Assembly: GCA_964618855.1 (NCBI GenBank)
Contig: CAZUCD010000005.1
Location: 1-49,653, forward strand
From: CAZUCD01 sp964618855
GTDB lineage: Bacteria; Sumerlaeota; Sumerlaeia; SLMS01; JANRJK01
DNA length: 49,653 nucleotides
Direction: 5' to 3'
Shown: positions 26,091 through 34,131 of the stretch, piece after piece
How positions within the stretch are numbered: position 1 is the first letter of the stretch
Layout: each line of letters starts with the position of its first letter
Program-made: the position numbers and the translations under genes
The notes under the pieces: model-generated
What the model was told of the DNA's origin: nothing
Databases searched by the model: none
The model's input: only the letters and a program-made list of their open reading frames with translations

Positions 26091-27025
26091 CGGACACACC
26101 AGGCACACCAGCGCGCGAGGCGAGGCGGCGGGACGTCATCGGCACCGGCTCGCGTCCCCGCAACCCCATCCCGATGCGCGCATCACTGCTGCTGGAGGGG
26201 GCGATCGCAAACGTGCGCCGTTGGGCACCGCCGACTCTCTTCGTCGCGACGGGGACGGGGCTCGCCATCGCATTCGGCGTCTTCCTGGCCAACGGGGACT
26301 ACTTCAGGGCCGAATCCATCTCCGTGGAGGGAACCCGGCGCGCCAAGCCCGCGAGACTGGTCGAGATGATCCGCTCCGCAGCCGAACCCGGCCACGACCT
26401 GACGCTCTGGGTTTCCGACTCCGCAATCCGCGAGGCCATCAAGTCCGAACCCTCCATCGCACGCGTGAGCATTCGCAGGCAGTGGCCGAACAGCCTCTCC
26501 GTCGAGGTGGTTGAGCACGGTTGCGCGGGGATTCTCGCGCACACGAATGGCACCTACCTCGTCTCGCCGGAGGGAGTGCTCTACGACCTGGCGGGAGCCA
26601 CGGACCTGGCCTCCTACAGCGGTCCCCTCCTGACCGGATTCGAGGACGAGGTTGCCGCGCTGGGAAGGACGCTGCCGCGCGAGTCGTGGACCCGCGTCCG
26701 CGGCGCCGGCGAGCAGATCCGGAAGGCCAATCCCGAACTCGGCAGCAGGATCAGCGAGATCCATTGGGACAGCGCGCAGGGGATCACCCTCGTCCTGGAT
26801 GACGGACTGAGGGCGATCACTGGGCACCGCCCGCTGGCCGAGACCGGGCCCGTCCTCGAGGCCTTCCTGGCCGAACAGCAGGGGAGCGCCCTTCCGGTCG
26901 CCACCGTGGACCTCCGCGCCGATGACCACCTTGCCTGGAAACCCGTGAAGGCTCCGCCTCCCCCGAAGAAGAAGAAGAGCACCGCCGTTCTCGCGGCAAA
27001 CGACCACGCGCAGAGGTTGCCCTGA
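26087..27025 (+). CDS. ftsQ: FtsQ/DivIB-like cell-division protein with POTRA domain
   Basis: 312 aa. It has an N-terminal cytosolic tail of about 45 residues, one TM segment (about 47-67), and then a POTRA domain from YFRAESISVEGTRRAKP, with 'EPSIARVSIRRQWPNSLSVEV' at its end (about 125-145). The rest is a beta-rich FtsQ-type periplasmic domain. The C-terminal tail has PPPPKKKKS, which is unusual. FtsQ recruits FtsL and FtsB to the septum. Its position between murB and ftsA is the conserved slot. ATG 26087 overlaps murB; the TGA shares its A with the ATG of ftsA (TGATG). Confidence 0.9.
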   Translation: MTDTPGTPAREARRRDVIGTGSRPRNPIPMRASLLLEGAIANVRRWAPPTLFVATGTGLAIAFGVFLANGDYFRAESISVEGTRRAKPARLVEMIRSAAEPGHDLTLWVSDSAIREAIKSEPSIARVSIRRQWPNSLSVEVVEHGCAGILAHTNGTYLVSPEGVLYDLAGATDLASYSGPLLTGFEDEVAALGRTLPRESWTRVRGAGEQIRKANPELGSRISEIHWDSAQGITLVLDDGLRAITGHRPLAETGPVLEAFLAEQQGSALPVATVDLRADDHLAWKPVKAPPPPKKKKSTAVLAANDHAQRLP

Positions 27026-28359
27026 TGGCCATCCACGAAATCATGGACCAGTTGCGGAACGACGCGGCCCCCACGGCGGGTGTTCATCCCGCGGCGACCG
27101 CGCCGAAATCGCCATTCTGGTCGGGGTTCAAGCTCCCCCAAACGCCCCAGGTCTTCACCGGCCTCGACATCGGCACCACCAAGGTCTGCGCGATCATCGG
27201 TGAGATTCACCCGCGCGGCCAGGTCACGATCCTCGGCGTCGCGAGCACCCCGAGCCAGGGTCTCCGCCGGGGCGTCGTCATCAACCTCGACGAGACGATC
27301 GACTCGGTGCGCACGGCCATCCGCAAGGCTGAGGAGATCGCCCAACTGCGCGTCCGAGACGTGTTCGTCGGCATCGCCGGCGGGCACATCCGTTGCCATC
27401 AGGTTTCCGCCGAGGTCCCCGTCGCGAGCCCCGAGCGCGGCGTCTCCAAGCATGACGTCCGGCGCGCCGTCGAGCGCGCCGTCGCCGGCCTGTCCTCCGT
27501 CGAGCGCGAGGTCATCGAGCGCATCCCCCAGAGGTTCCACGTCGACGACGGCTGGATTGTGGACCCGGAGCACGTCTCGAGCCGCAGGCTCGGCGTGGAC
27601 CTCCTCGTGGTCACCGCCGCCGTGACGAGCGCGCAGAACATCGTGCGCGCCGTGGACGAAGCCGGCTACCGCGTCAGCTCGATCTACCTCGAGCCGCTCG
27701 CGTCCTCGCTCGCCATCCTCTCCAAGACCGAGAAGGAGCTTGGCGTAGCCATGATCGACATCGGCGGGGGCACCAGCGACATCGCCATCTGGGCGGAGGA
27801 CGCCGTCCGGTTCACCGACGTCGTGCCCTTCGGCGGCGACGCCGTGACGGAGGACATCGCCAAGGGCCTGCGCATCACGCGTTACGACGCGGAGAACATC
27901 AAGAAGCGCCACGGCCACGCGGTCGCGGCCTCGGTCGATCCCCTCGAGACGATCGACGTTCCCGTGGCCCTCAGCGGCACGACCAACGCCGTCAAGCGCC
28001 AGTTCCTCTGCGAGATCATCGAGGCGCGCATGGAGGAGATCCTCGAGATGGCCCGTGAAAAGGTGGAGAAGATCGCCGCCTATGAGTATGTGCAGGGCGG
28101 CATCGTCCTTACCGGGGGGGCGGCCCTCATGCCTGGCCTGTCCACGATGGGCGAGCGCGTCTTCGGCAAGCCATGCAAGGTCGGCTACCCAAGCGGCCTC
28201 AGCGGCCTCTCCAGCGTCGTTTCCAGCCCGATTTACTCCACGGGCGTCGGCCTGGTGCTCTACGGCCTCGAACACGAACGCGAGCAGGCGCTCATCGAGG
28301 GCAACGCGTTCTCCCGCATCGTCCGCAAGTTCAAGGACGTTGCGTCCTACTTCAGGTGA
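27025..28359 (+). CDS. ftsA: Cell-division actin-like ATPase FtsA
   Basis: 444 aa. FtsA is an actin homologue that anchors FtsZ to the membrane. Seen: phosphate-1 motif VFTGLDIGTTKVCAIIG (about 44-60), the SHS2/1C domain with RDVFVGIAGGHI, phosphate-2 AMIDIGGGTSDIAIW, GGDAVTEDIAKGLRI, the adenosine motif GGIVLTGGAALMPGL, and a C-terminal basic and aromatic tail FSRIVRKFKDVASYF that fits the membrane-binding amphipathic helix. There are about 40 extra residues before the first strand. It starts in TGATG overlap with ftsQ. ftsZ would normally follow; instead a convergent phosphatase gene ends 10 bp away. Confidence 0.96.
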   Translation: MAIHEIMDQLRNDAAPTAGVHPAATAPKSPFWSGFKLPQTPQVFTGLDIGTTKVCAIIGEIHPRGQVTILGVASTPSQGLRRGVVINLDETIDSVRTAIRKAEEIAQLRVRDVFVGIAGGHIRCHQVSAEVPVASPERGVSKHDVRRAVERAVAGLSSVEREVIERIPQRFHVDDGWIVDPEHVSSRRLGVDLLVVTAAVTSAQNIVRAVDEAGYRVSSIYLEPLASSLAILSKTEKELGVAMIDIGGGTSDIAIWAEDAVRFTDVVPFGGDAVTEDIAKGLRITRYDAENIKKRHGHAVAASVDPLETIDVPVALSGTTNAVKRQFLCEIIEARMEEILEMAREKVEKIAAYEYVQGGIVLTGGAALMPGLSTMGERVFGKPCKVGYPSGLSGLSSVVSSPIYSTGVGLVLYGLEHEREQALIEGNAFSRIVRKFKDVASYFR

Positions 28360-28369
28360 GAAACGGGGG

Positions 28370-28861
28370 TCAGCCCCCTGCGCCCGGGAGTCCGCCCTGC
28401 TCCGCCAGGTAGGCGCGGAAGTGGTGGATTGCCCGCTCCTGCGCGGTGGTTTCGATGCTGCCCGGCCGCAGGAACCTCACCTGCCGGATCGCCTCCGCCG
28501 GGGGCAGCCCGCGCGCCACAAGCCACGCCCCGAGCATCGTCCCCGTGCGGCCGATTCCGGCAAAGCAGTGCGCGAGCACGGGCGACCCGGAGTCCCGCTC
28601 ATCCGCCACGATTTCCACGAAACGCCGCATCTGCTCGAGGCTGGGCGCCGTGTGGTCGATGATCGGGATGTGGAAGTAGCGGAACCCCTCCCCCTCGACG
28701 ATCGACGAGTCGAACCCGTCCTCGGTGAGGGAGACGATGGTGCGGATGCCCTCCTCGTGGGCGTCGCGCAGGTCGTCCTCGAGCGTGGCGAGGCCGAAGT
28801 AGCCGGGCATGGCGGAACCCGCGAGGACGCCTTCCTCAACCCAGGAGAAGTTTGGGATCAT
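28370..28861 (-). CDS. Dual-specificity-type protein phosphatase (CX5R)
   Basis: 163 aa, the size of a single phosphatase domain. The catalytic signature H98-C99-FAGIG-R105-T matches HCX5R of the dual-specificity and tyrosine phosphatases, and a general-acid aspartate is likely D69 in PIIDHTAPSLEQM. The N-terminus MIPNFSWVEEGVLAGSAMPG is typical of small bacterial members. It may remove phosphate from Ser/Thr/Tyr or from small molecules; the Ser/Thr kinase at 45107 is a possible partner in the same genome, but they are not linked. I start at ATG 28861; the frame is open upstream to 29182 without sense. It ends 10 bp from ftsA tail-to-tail, with a small GGGGG/CCCCC hairpin over both stops. Confidence 0.85.
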   Translation of the reverse strand: MIPNFSWVEEGVLAGSAMPGYFGLATLEDDLRDAHEEGIRTIVSLTEDGFDSSIVEGEGFRYFHIPIIDHTAPSLEQMRRFVEIVADERDSGSPVLAHCFAGIGRTGTMLGAWLVARGLPPAEAIRQVRFLRPGSIETTAQERAIHHFRAYLAEQGGLPGAGG

Positions 28862-29039
28862 GCGGATGCCCCGTCCTTGGACGCGCCCGGTCCGAAAGTC
28901 GCCCGCCGTGTTTCGCGCTCCGGTCCTGTGGAGGCAAGGGCGACTCGATGGACGGAATCCACAGCCTTTCGCGTTTTCGATTGCTGGATGGGCCTGCCCG
29001 CCAAAACCTAGGCTCATGAACTTCCCGGAGGCAGGTCGA

Positions 29040-30578
29040 TTGGCCGAACCAGAGATGGATCCCGCCGAGGCGGATGGCACCCTGCCCACCGGCTGGGTGG
29101 CGCGGCAGCGGGCGAGGCTGCGTGATTGGCTCGCCGTGACGGCTCCCTCCGACTTGATGTTCCACCGGGGCAGCATCGCCACGAACCTCGCGCGCTACGC
29201 AGTGGTCCTCGTGAAGAACGTGATGGCGAACAATGTCACGCGGCGCGCGTCCTCGCTGACCTATACGTCGATCCTCTCCCTCTTTCCCATGTTCGTCCTC
29301 GTGCTGGCCATGGCCTCCTTCTTCTTCACGCCGGAGCGCCAGGACCAGTTCATCGAGTACCTGCAGTCGAAGGTCTATCCATCCGAGCGCGGCGTGGACC
29401 TGACCTCCGGCGGGCAGGTTTCACCGGAGGCGGCGGAAAACATCAGAAACCTGCGCACCTTCATAACGGAAAGGGCGAACAACTTCAGGAAGAGCGCGGC
29501 GGGAATTGGCTTCGCCGGGTTCGCTGCGATGCTCCTGGCGGCGGGCATCATGTTCGCCGCGGTCGAGGACGCCCTCGATGCGACCTGGAGCAAGGGCCAC
29601 CGGAAGTCCTTCAAGCGCACCATCATGACCTTCATGACGGCTCTCGTGGTGACCCCCATCCTGATCGTCGCGTCGATCACGGTCTCGACCGTGGCGATCT
29701 CGGCACGCGAGAGTGAGCAACTCGCCCAGCAGACACTGCAGGCGACCTCCGACCCGGGGGCACCCGCGGCCATGCGCGCCGTCAAGACCCCCGGGTTCCT
29801 CGAAAAGTTCCAAAACTCCGCGGTGGGCACCGTAGCCACGGCCTATGAGTCCGTCCTGCCCGTCATCCCGATACTCATCAACGTGCTCTTCATAGCGGGG
29901 GCGTATGTCTTCATCCCGCAGGCCAGCGTTCGCTTCAAGTTCGCCCTCCTGGGGGGGCTTGTTGCTGCGATCCTCTGGGAAGCTTCGAAGCTCGGGTTCG
30001 CATCCTATGTCTTTGCCAGCAGCCTGAGGCGGGAGATTTTCTTTTCCCTCGGTGCCGTCCCCATCTTCCTGATCTGGATCTACATTACTTGGGTGGTGTT
30101 CCTGCTGGGGAGCGAGATCGCCTTCACGGCGCAGAACTACCGCCGGCTTGCATACGACGCGTTCCACGTGCGACAGCACACCATCCTGGACGGCAAGCTG
30201 TTCGTCGCGGCGGCGCTTATCGTGGCGCAGCGGTTCGCTTCCGGGGAGGGTCCCTTGCGCGAGGGCATCCTTGCGCACAGGCTCGGCCTCGCGGCCGCGG
30301 AGTCGGACGAGCTGATCAGGCGCATGTTGGACGCGGGCATTCTGATCCATACGGACAAACCCGCCGGCGTGGCGCTGGCCCGCCCCGCGGATGCCCTGCG
30401 GGTCTCGGACCTGCTGGCGCTCGGATGCGATGCGAGGAGCCTTGCCGCGGGGCACGCAGACCTCGACGCAGCCTCCGCCCGGTGCCTCGTGGACCTGCAG
30501 TCCTCGGTCGCGAAGTCCCTCGATGGCATGACCATAGCCGGTATGCTGTCGCCACCGGTCAAGGAGGCCACCCCATGA
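29040..30578 (+). CDS. YihY / 'ribonuclease BN'-family inner-membrane protein
   Basis: 512 aa from TTG 29040, which has GGAGG 8 nt upstream (29027-29031). An in-frame ATG at 29016 has no clear Shine-Dalgarno and would add 8 residues. Six or so TM segments are seen, with family marks RRASSLTYTSILSLFPMFVL in the first, a large extracytosolic loop, FAAVEDALDATWSKGHRKSF, YVFIPQASVRFKFALLGGLVAAILWE (in parts, near 310) and IYITWVVFLLGSEIAFTAQN. From about 375 a soluble C-terminal domain follows that looks like a winged helix (REGILAHRLGLAAAESDELIRRM). The family was once named RNase BN; that activity belongs to another protein, and the real function is unclear. It is followed by an ATGA-overlapping gene. 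Confidence 0.88.
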   Translation: MAEPEMDPAEADGTLPTGWVARQRARLRDWLAVTAPSDLMFHRGSIATNLARYAVVLVKNVMANNVTRRASSLTYTSILSLFPMFVLVLAMASFFFTPERQDQFIEYLQSKVYPSERGVDLTSGGQVSPEAAENIRNLRTFITERANNFRKSAAGIGFAGFAAMLLAAGIMFAAVEDALDATWSKGHRKSFKRTIMTFMTALVVTPILIVASITVSTVAISARESEQLAQQTLQATSDPGAPAAMRAVKTPGFLEKFQNSAVGTVATAYESVLPVIPILINVLFIAGAYVFIPQASVRFKFALLGGLVAAILWEASKLGFASYVFASSLRREIFFSLGAVPIFLIWIYITWVVFLLGSEIAFTAQNYRRLAYDAFHVRQHTILDGKLFVAAALIVAQRFASGEGPLREGILAHRLGLAAAESDELIRRMLDAGILIHTDKPAGVALARPADALRVSDLLALGCDARSLAAGHADLDAASARCLVDLQSSVAKSLDGMTIAGMLSPPVKEATP

Positions 30579-31174
30579 GCGCAAGACGCCCACCCACCCC
30601 GGAGGCCACCCCCGCTGAGACGGTCCGGTCCGGCCTGCGCGGCACCTTCAGGCTCGCGATGTGGGTCGTCCCCATCGTCGTCCTATGCTGGCTCGTGTGG
30701 ACATACTTCGCCAATGCCGGCGGGGGCCTCCCGGATGAACCCGACAAGTTCCTCCACAGCTACAGCGAGCTGGCCGCGCCGCTCGCGATCGGCGGAGGGG
30801 CGCCCCCCGGCATCCTGGACTACAAGCGCTGGATCGAGTACTTCGACTCGGACTCGCGCGATTTCTTCGACAGGAACTCGGGGCGCATCCTGAGGCGCTA
30901 CCATTCGGGCTCGACCGAGGACCTCGGCAACCTGAGCGCCGACGCGATCCGCCTCGAGGCGATGAAGTGGGTGATCGGCAATCCACCCCTCAACGGGCAG
31001 TTCCGCATCGAGCGCGTGGCTCCCCGCGCCGGCGGGGACTTCGTCGACGCCGACGTCACCACCTCCAGCGGGAGGTTCAAGCTGGTCCTGAAGAAGGAGC
31101 GCGGCGAGTGGCGGATCACGGAGCTCGGCGGGATAAAGGACCGCATCGTCAAGACGGTAGAGATAAAGCCGTGA
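30575..31174 (+). CDS. Conserved-looking protein with one TM segment, function unknown
   Basis: 199 aa. One TM segment at about 26-46 (LAMWVVPIVVLCWLVWTYF) is followed by a soluble domain with an alpha/beta look that ends in a cystatin-like or NTF2-like sheet pattern (FVDADVTTSSGRFKLVLKKE, GEWRITELGGIKDRI). I do not recognise the family. ATG 30575 overlaps the YihY stop (ATGA) and has GGAGG upstream, so the two are translated together and may act together in the membrane. N-in topology is likely from the basic residues before the TM. Confidence 0.72.
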   Translation: MSARRPPTPEATPAETVRSGLRGTFRLAMWVVPIVVLCWLVWTYFANAGGGLPDEPDKFLHSYSELAAPLAIGGGAPPGILDYKRWIEYFDSDSRDFFDRNSGRILRRYHSGSTEDLGNLSADAIRLEAMKWVIGNPPLNGQFRIERVAPRAGGDFVDADVTTSSGRFKLVLKKERGEWRITELGGIKDRIVKTVEIKP

Positions 31175-31250
31175 GCCAAATCGTTGACCCTGTTTGCCGG
31201 GGCGACCAAGCCTCTCCCCGTTCCCATCCGGTCACCCACCGCGGAGCCGC

Positions 31251-32840
31251 ATGATGCCCAAGGGCTACCTCTGCCTCGTCCTGCACGCGCACCTTCCCTT
31301 CGTGCGACACCCGGAGCACGGAGACCCCCTGGAGGAGCGGTGGCTATACGAGGCCATCACGGAGTCGTACCTCCCCCTGCTCGACGTGTTCCTGGGCCTG
31401 GAGCGCGACGGCATCGACTGGCGCCTCACCCTCTCGCTGTCGCCGACCCTGTGCGCGATGCTCTCCGACGAGCTCCTGCTTCGCCGGTACGATGCCCACC
31501 TCGGAAGGATGCTCGAGCTCGCGGAGAAGGAAGTCCTGCGCACGAAGGCCCTGCCCGAGTTCCAGCCGCTCGCGAAGATGTACCAGCGCCGCCTCCGCCG
31601 CGCGCGCGAGCTGTTTGACCTCGAGTTTGGCCGCAACCTGCTATCCGGGTTCCGCCGGTTCTCGGACGCCGGAAAGCTCGAACTGATCACCTGCGGCGCA
31701 ACGCATGGATTCCTGCCGGTGCTGCGTCCCCAATCGAAGGCGGTGCGCGCGCAGATCATGCTCGGCGCACAGTCGCACCGGGAGTACTTCGGCAAGCCTC
31801 CCCAGGGCATGTGGAACGCCGAGTGCGGCTACTACCCAGGCGTGGACATCTACCTGCGCGAGGCGGGCATCCGCTTCTTCTTCGTCGATTCGCACGGGAT
31901 ACTCTTCGCGAGCAAGCGCCCCAGGGAAGGGGTGTTCGCGCCCCTTGAGACCCCCACGGGCGTGGCCGCCTTTGGCCGCGACATCGAGTCCAGCCGCAGC
32001 GTGTGGTCCGCGCAGGAGGGCTACCCGGGCGACACGCGCTACCGCGAGTACTACCGCGACATCGGGTTCGACCTCGATCCCGAGTACCTCAAGCCCTACA
32101 TCCACGAAAGCGGCCTGCGTGTCGCCACCGGCTTCAAGTACCACCGCATCACGGGAAAGGTGGACCTCCGGGAGAAGCTCGCCTACGACGAGGAGGCCGC
32201 CAACGAGGCCGCCCGCGAGCACGCCGCCCATTTCATCTTCGCCCGCCAGCACCAGGCCCTCCACCTCTCCTCCTTGATGGAGCGGCCGCCCATCATCGTC
32301 GCCCCCTACGACGCCGAGCTCTTCGGCCATTGGTGGTACGAGGGTCCCCGATTCCTCGACGCCGTGATCCGCCGTGCGCACGAGGACCAGGAGGACATCG
32401 AGCTGATCACACCCTCTGTCTACCTCGAGCGGCACCCGAAGAACCAGGTCGCCACCCCCTCTCTCTCAAGCTGGGGAAACAACGGCTACTCCGAGGTATG
32501 GGTGGACAGCTCGAACGACTGGATCTACCGGCATCTCCACAAGGCGGCCCAGCGCATGGAGCAGCTCGCCGTGCGCTTCACCGACCCGACCCCCACGCAG
32601 GAGCGGGCGCTCAATCAGGCTGCGCGTGAGCTGCTCCTCGCGCAGTCGTCCGACTGGGCATTCATCATGAAGACCAACACGATGGTTGAATACGCCACGA
32701 AGCGCACGCGCGACCACCTGCAGCGGTTCACCGTCCTCTACGAACAGCTTGTGGGGGGCATGATCGACGAGGTCGTGCTGGAGGACTACGAGACGCGGGA
32801 CAACATTTTCCCGAAGATCGACTTCAGGGTGTACCGCTAG
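31251..32840 (+). CDS. GH57-family 1,4-alpha-glucan branching enzyme-like protein
   Basis: 529 aa, cytosolic. GH57 motifs in order: HAHLPF (12-17); the nucleophile motif MWNAECGYYPG with E191; 'PYDAELFGHWWYEG' with the likely acid/base D354; and SSWGNNGYSEVW. The C-terminal helical domain with ARELLLAQSSDWAFIM is the DUF1957-type domain found in GH57 branching enzymes. Such enzymes transfer alpha-1,4 chains to alpha-1,6 positions during glycogen synthesis. A role in glycogen is thus likely, but no other glycogen gene is present here. The ATGATG start at 31251 has GGAG 5 nt upstream. The 3' end overlaps the end of the convergent FtsB-like gene by 17 bp. Confidence 0.9.
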   Translation: MMPKGYLCLVLHAHLPFVRHPEHGDPLEERWLYEAITESYLPLLDVFLGLERDGIDWRLTLSLSPTLCAMLSDELLLRRYDAHLGRMLELAEKEVLRTKALPEFQPLAKMYQRRLRRARELFDLEFGRNLLSGFRRFSDAGKLELITCGATHGFLPVLRPQSKAVRAQIMLGAQSHREYFGKPPQGMWNAECGYYPGVDIYLREAGIRFFFVDSHGILFASKRPREGVFAPLETPTGVAAFGRDIESSRSVWSAQEGYPGDTRYREYYRDIGFDLDPEYLKPYIHESGLRVATGFKYHRITGKVDLREKLAYDEEAANEAAREHAAHFIFARQHQALHLSSLMERPPIIVAPYDAELFGHWWYEGPRFLDAVIRRAHEDQEDIELITPSVYLERHPKNQVATPSLSSWGNNGYSEVWVDSSNDWIYRHLHKAAQRMEQLAVRFTDPTPTQERALNQAARELLLAQSSDWAFIMKTNTMVEYATKRTRDHLQRFTVLYEQLVGGMIDEVVLEDYETRDNIFPKIDFRVYR

Positions 32841-33135
32841 GGGTCGGCGGGGCGCGTTCGATCAGCATGAGCCGCTCGCCGGGCTTCACCATCCGGTATT
32901 GCGTTCGAATCTCGACCTCGACGGCGCGCGTGCTGCTGGTCAGCTCGCGCAGCCTTGCCGCCCGGGCCGCGTGGTCGGCCTCCGCCTGGCGAAGCGACTC
33001 GCGCGCCATCTCGTAGTTGCCGCGTGCCTTGCCGACCTCCCGCGCTGTCAGGAACCTCAGCGCCACAAGCGAGCACATGCCCGTCACGAGCGCGATGGCG
33101 AGCGTGGCGTGGAGGGCGCGCTTCAGGATTCTCAA
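32824..33135 (-). CDS. FtsB/DivIC-like septum-formation initiator
   Basis: 103 aa if it starts at TTG 33135 (a GTG at 33261 would add 42 residues of low character). It has a basic N-terminus (RILKRALH), one TM at about 8-27, and then a long coiled coil of about 50 residues with regular Leu/Ala/Glu spacing (ARESLRQAEADHAARAARL). It ends with a short 'YRMVKPGERLMLIE' segment; the 'KPGE' turn followed by beta is typical of DivIC/FtsB. This protein pairs with FtsL and FtsQ to switch on FtsWI. It is found about 4.5 kb from the dcw cluster and on the opposite strand. Its last 17 bp overlap the end of the GH57 gene. Confidence 0.72.
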   Translation of the reverse strand: MRILKRALHATLAIALVTGMCSLVALRFLTAREVGKARGNYEMARESLRQAEADHAARAARLRELTSSTRAVEVEIRTQYRMVKPGERLMLIERAPPTPSGTP

Positions 33136-33405
33136 GGTATCGGCTCGGCTCGGGACCCGTGCTGGGCGGGGGCTGGTATGCGCAGGGAATTCCCCTGCTT
33201 CAGACGCAGGGAGCCCATGAATGTCAAGTCTCCCGATCGGATTTCGGCAAGCTGTGCGCACGCCCGCGCAAAGTGGTCCGATTCTGGGATCACCGAGGGT
33301 CGGAGTCAGATTGGCTCAAAGCGGTTGCACCCGTGCTGGCAGCCGCGCGATTTCTCCCGGGCAAACGATTCCGCGCACGCAACGGCCAGCTCCCGAAAGC
33401 TTCGC

Positions 33406-34098
33406 ATGGACGCTTCCCTGAGATACTTCCTGCTGAGGCGGCTGCACTCCCTGCTCGGGGTGTTTCCACTCGGCATCTTCCTCTTTGCCCACCTGATGAC
33501 GAACAGCCAGGCCATCCTTGGGGCGCAGGCCTTCGAGGAGAAGGTGGCGCTGATCCACTCGCTCGGACCCATGCTCCCGATCGTGGAGGCGGCGACGATT
33601 TTCGTGCCGCTCGCGCTCCACATCGCCCTCGGCATCGTGATCGCGCTCCAGGGCCGCTCGAACGCGGGCACCCTCGGGTACGCGCGCAACTGGGCCTACA
33701 CGTTCCAGCGCGCCACGGGCTGGCTCGCCCTCGCGTTCCTCCTGTACCACACGATCAGCCTGCGGTTCATGCATGACATGGGGGAGGTCCCGTTCTCCGC
33801 CCACCTCGCCGTGCAGTTCAAGAACCCCCTCTTCGCGATGGCGTACCTTCTCGGCAGCCTCTCGGTGATCTTCCACTTTGCCAACGGACTGTGCACGTTC
33901 TGCATGAGCTGGGGGATAACCGTGGGACCGACCAGCCAGCGGATCATGGCGCAGGCGGCGGCGGGCGTCGGTGCCGTGCTGGCCGCCATGACGATCGCCT
34001 CGATCGCGGGGTTTGCGCGGATGGATCCCGAGCTCGCCATGAAGGTCGGCAAGAAGGTGCATTCGAAGCCGGAAGTCGTCAGCGCGGCAAGGCGCTGA
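33406..34098 (+). CDS. sdhC: Succinate dehydrogenase/fumarate reductase cytochrome b subunit (type B SQR)
   Basis: 230 aa, about five TM segments, as in the single di-haem membrane subunit of type-B succinate:quinone oxidoreductases (Bacillus, Wolinella type). Candidate haem-ligand histidines sit in LRRLHSLLGVFPLG, LFAHLMTN, LALHIALG, LLYHTISLRFMHD and VIFHFANGLCTF. It anchors SdhAB to the membrane and passes electrons to quinone. Start ATG 33406 fits family N-termini; the Shine-Dalgarno is poor and the frame is open upstream. A 270-bp divergent region separates it from the FtsB-like gene; a near-palindrome GCAGGGAATTCCCCTGC lies at 33182-33198. It is followed by sdhA after 33 bp. Confidence 0.9.
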   Translation: MDASLRYFLLRRLHSLLGVFPLGIFLFAHLMTNSQAILGAQAFEEKVALIHSLGPMLPIVEAATIFVPLALHIALGIVIALQGRSNAGTLGYARNWAYTFQRATGWLALAFLLYHTISLRFMHDMGEVPFSAHLAVQFKNPLFAMAYLLGSLSVIFHFANGLCTFCMSWGITVGPTSQRIMAQAAAGVGAVLAAMTIASIAGFARMDPELAMKVGKKVHSKPEVVSAARR

Positions 34099-34131
34099 CC
34101 GCGCAACCGTCCAGGAGAGGGAATCCCGAAC

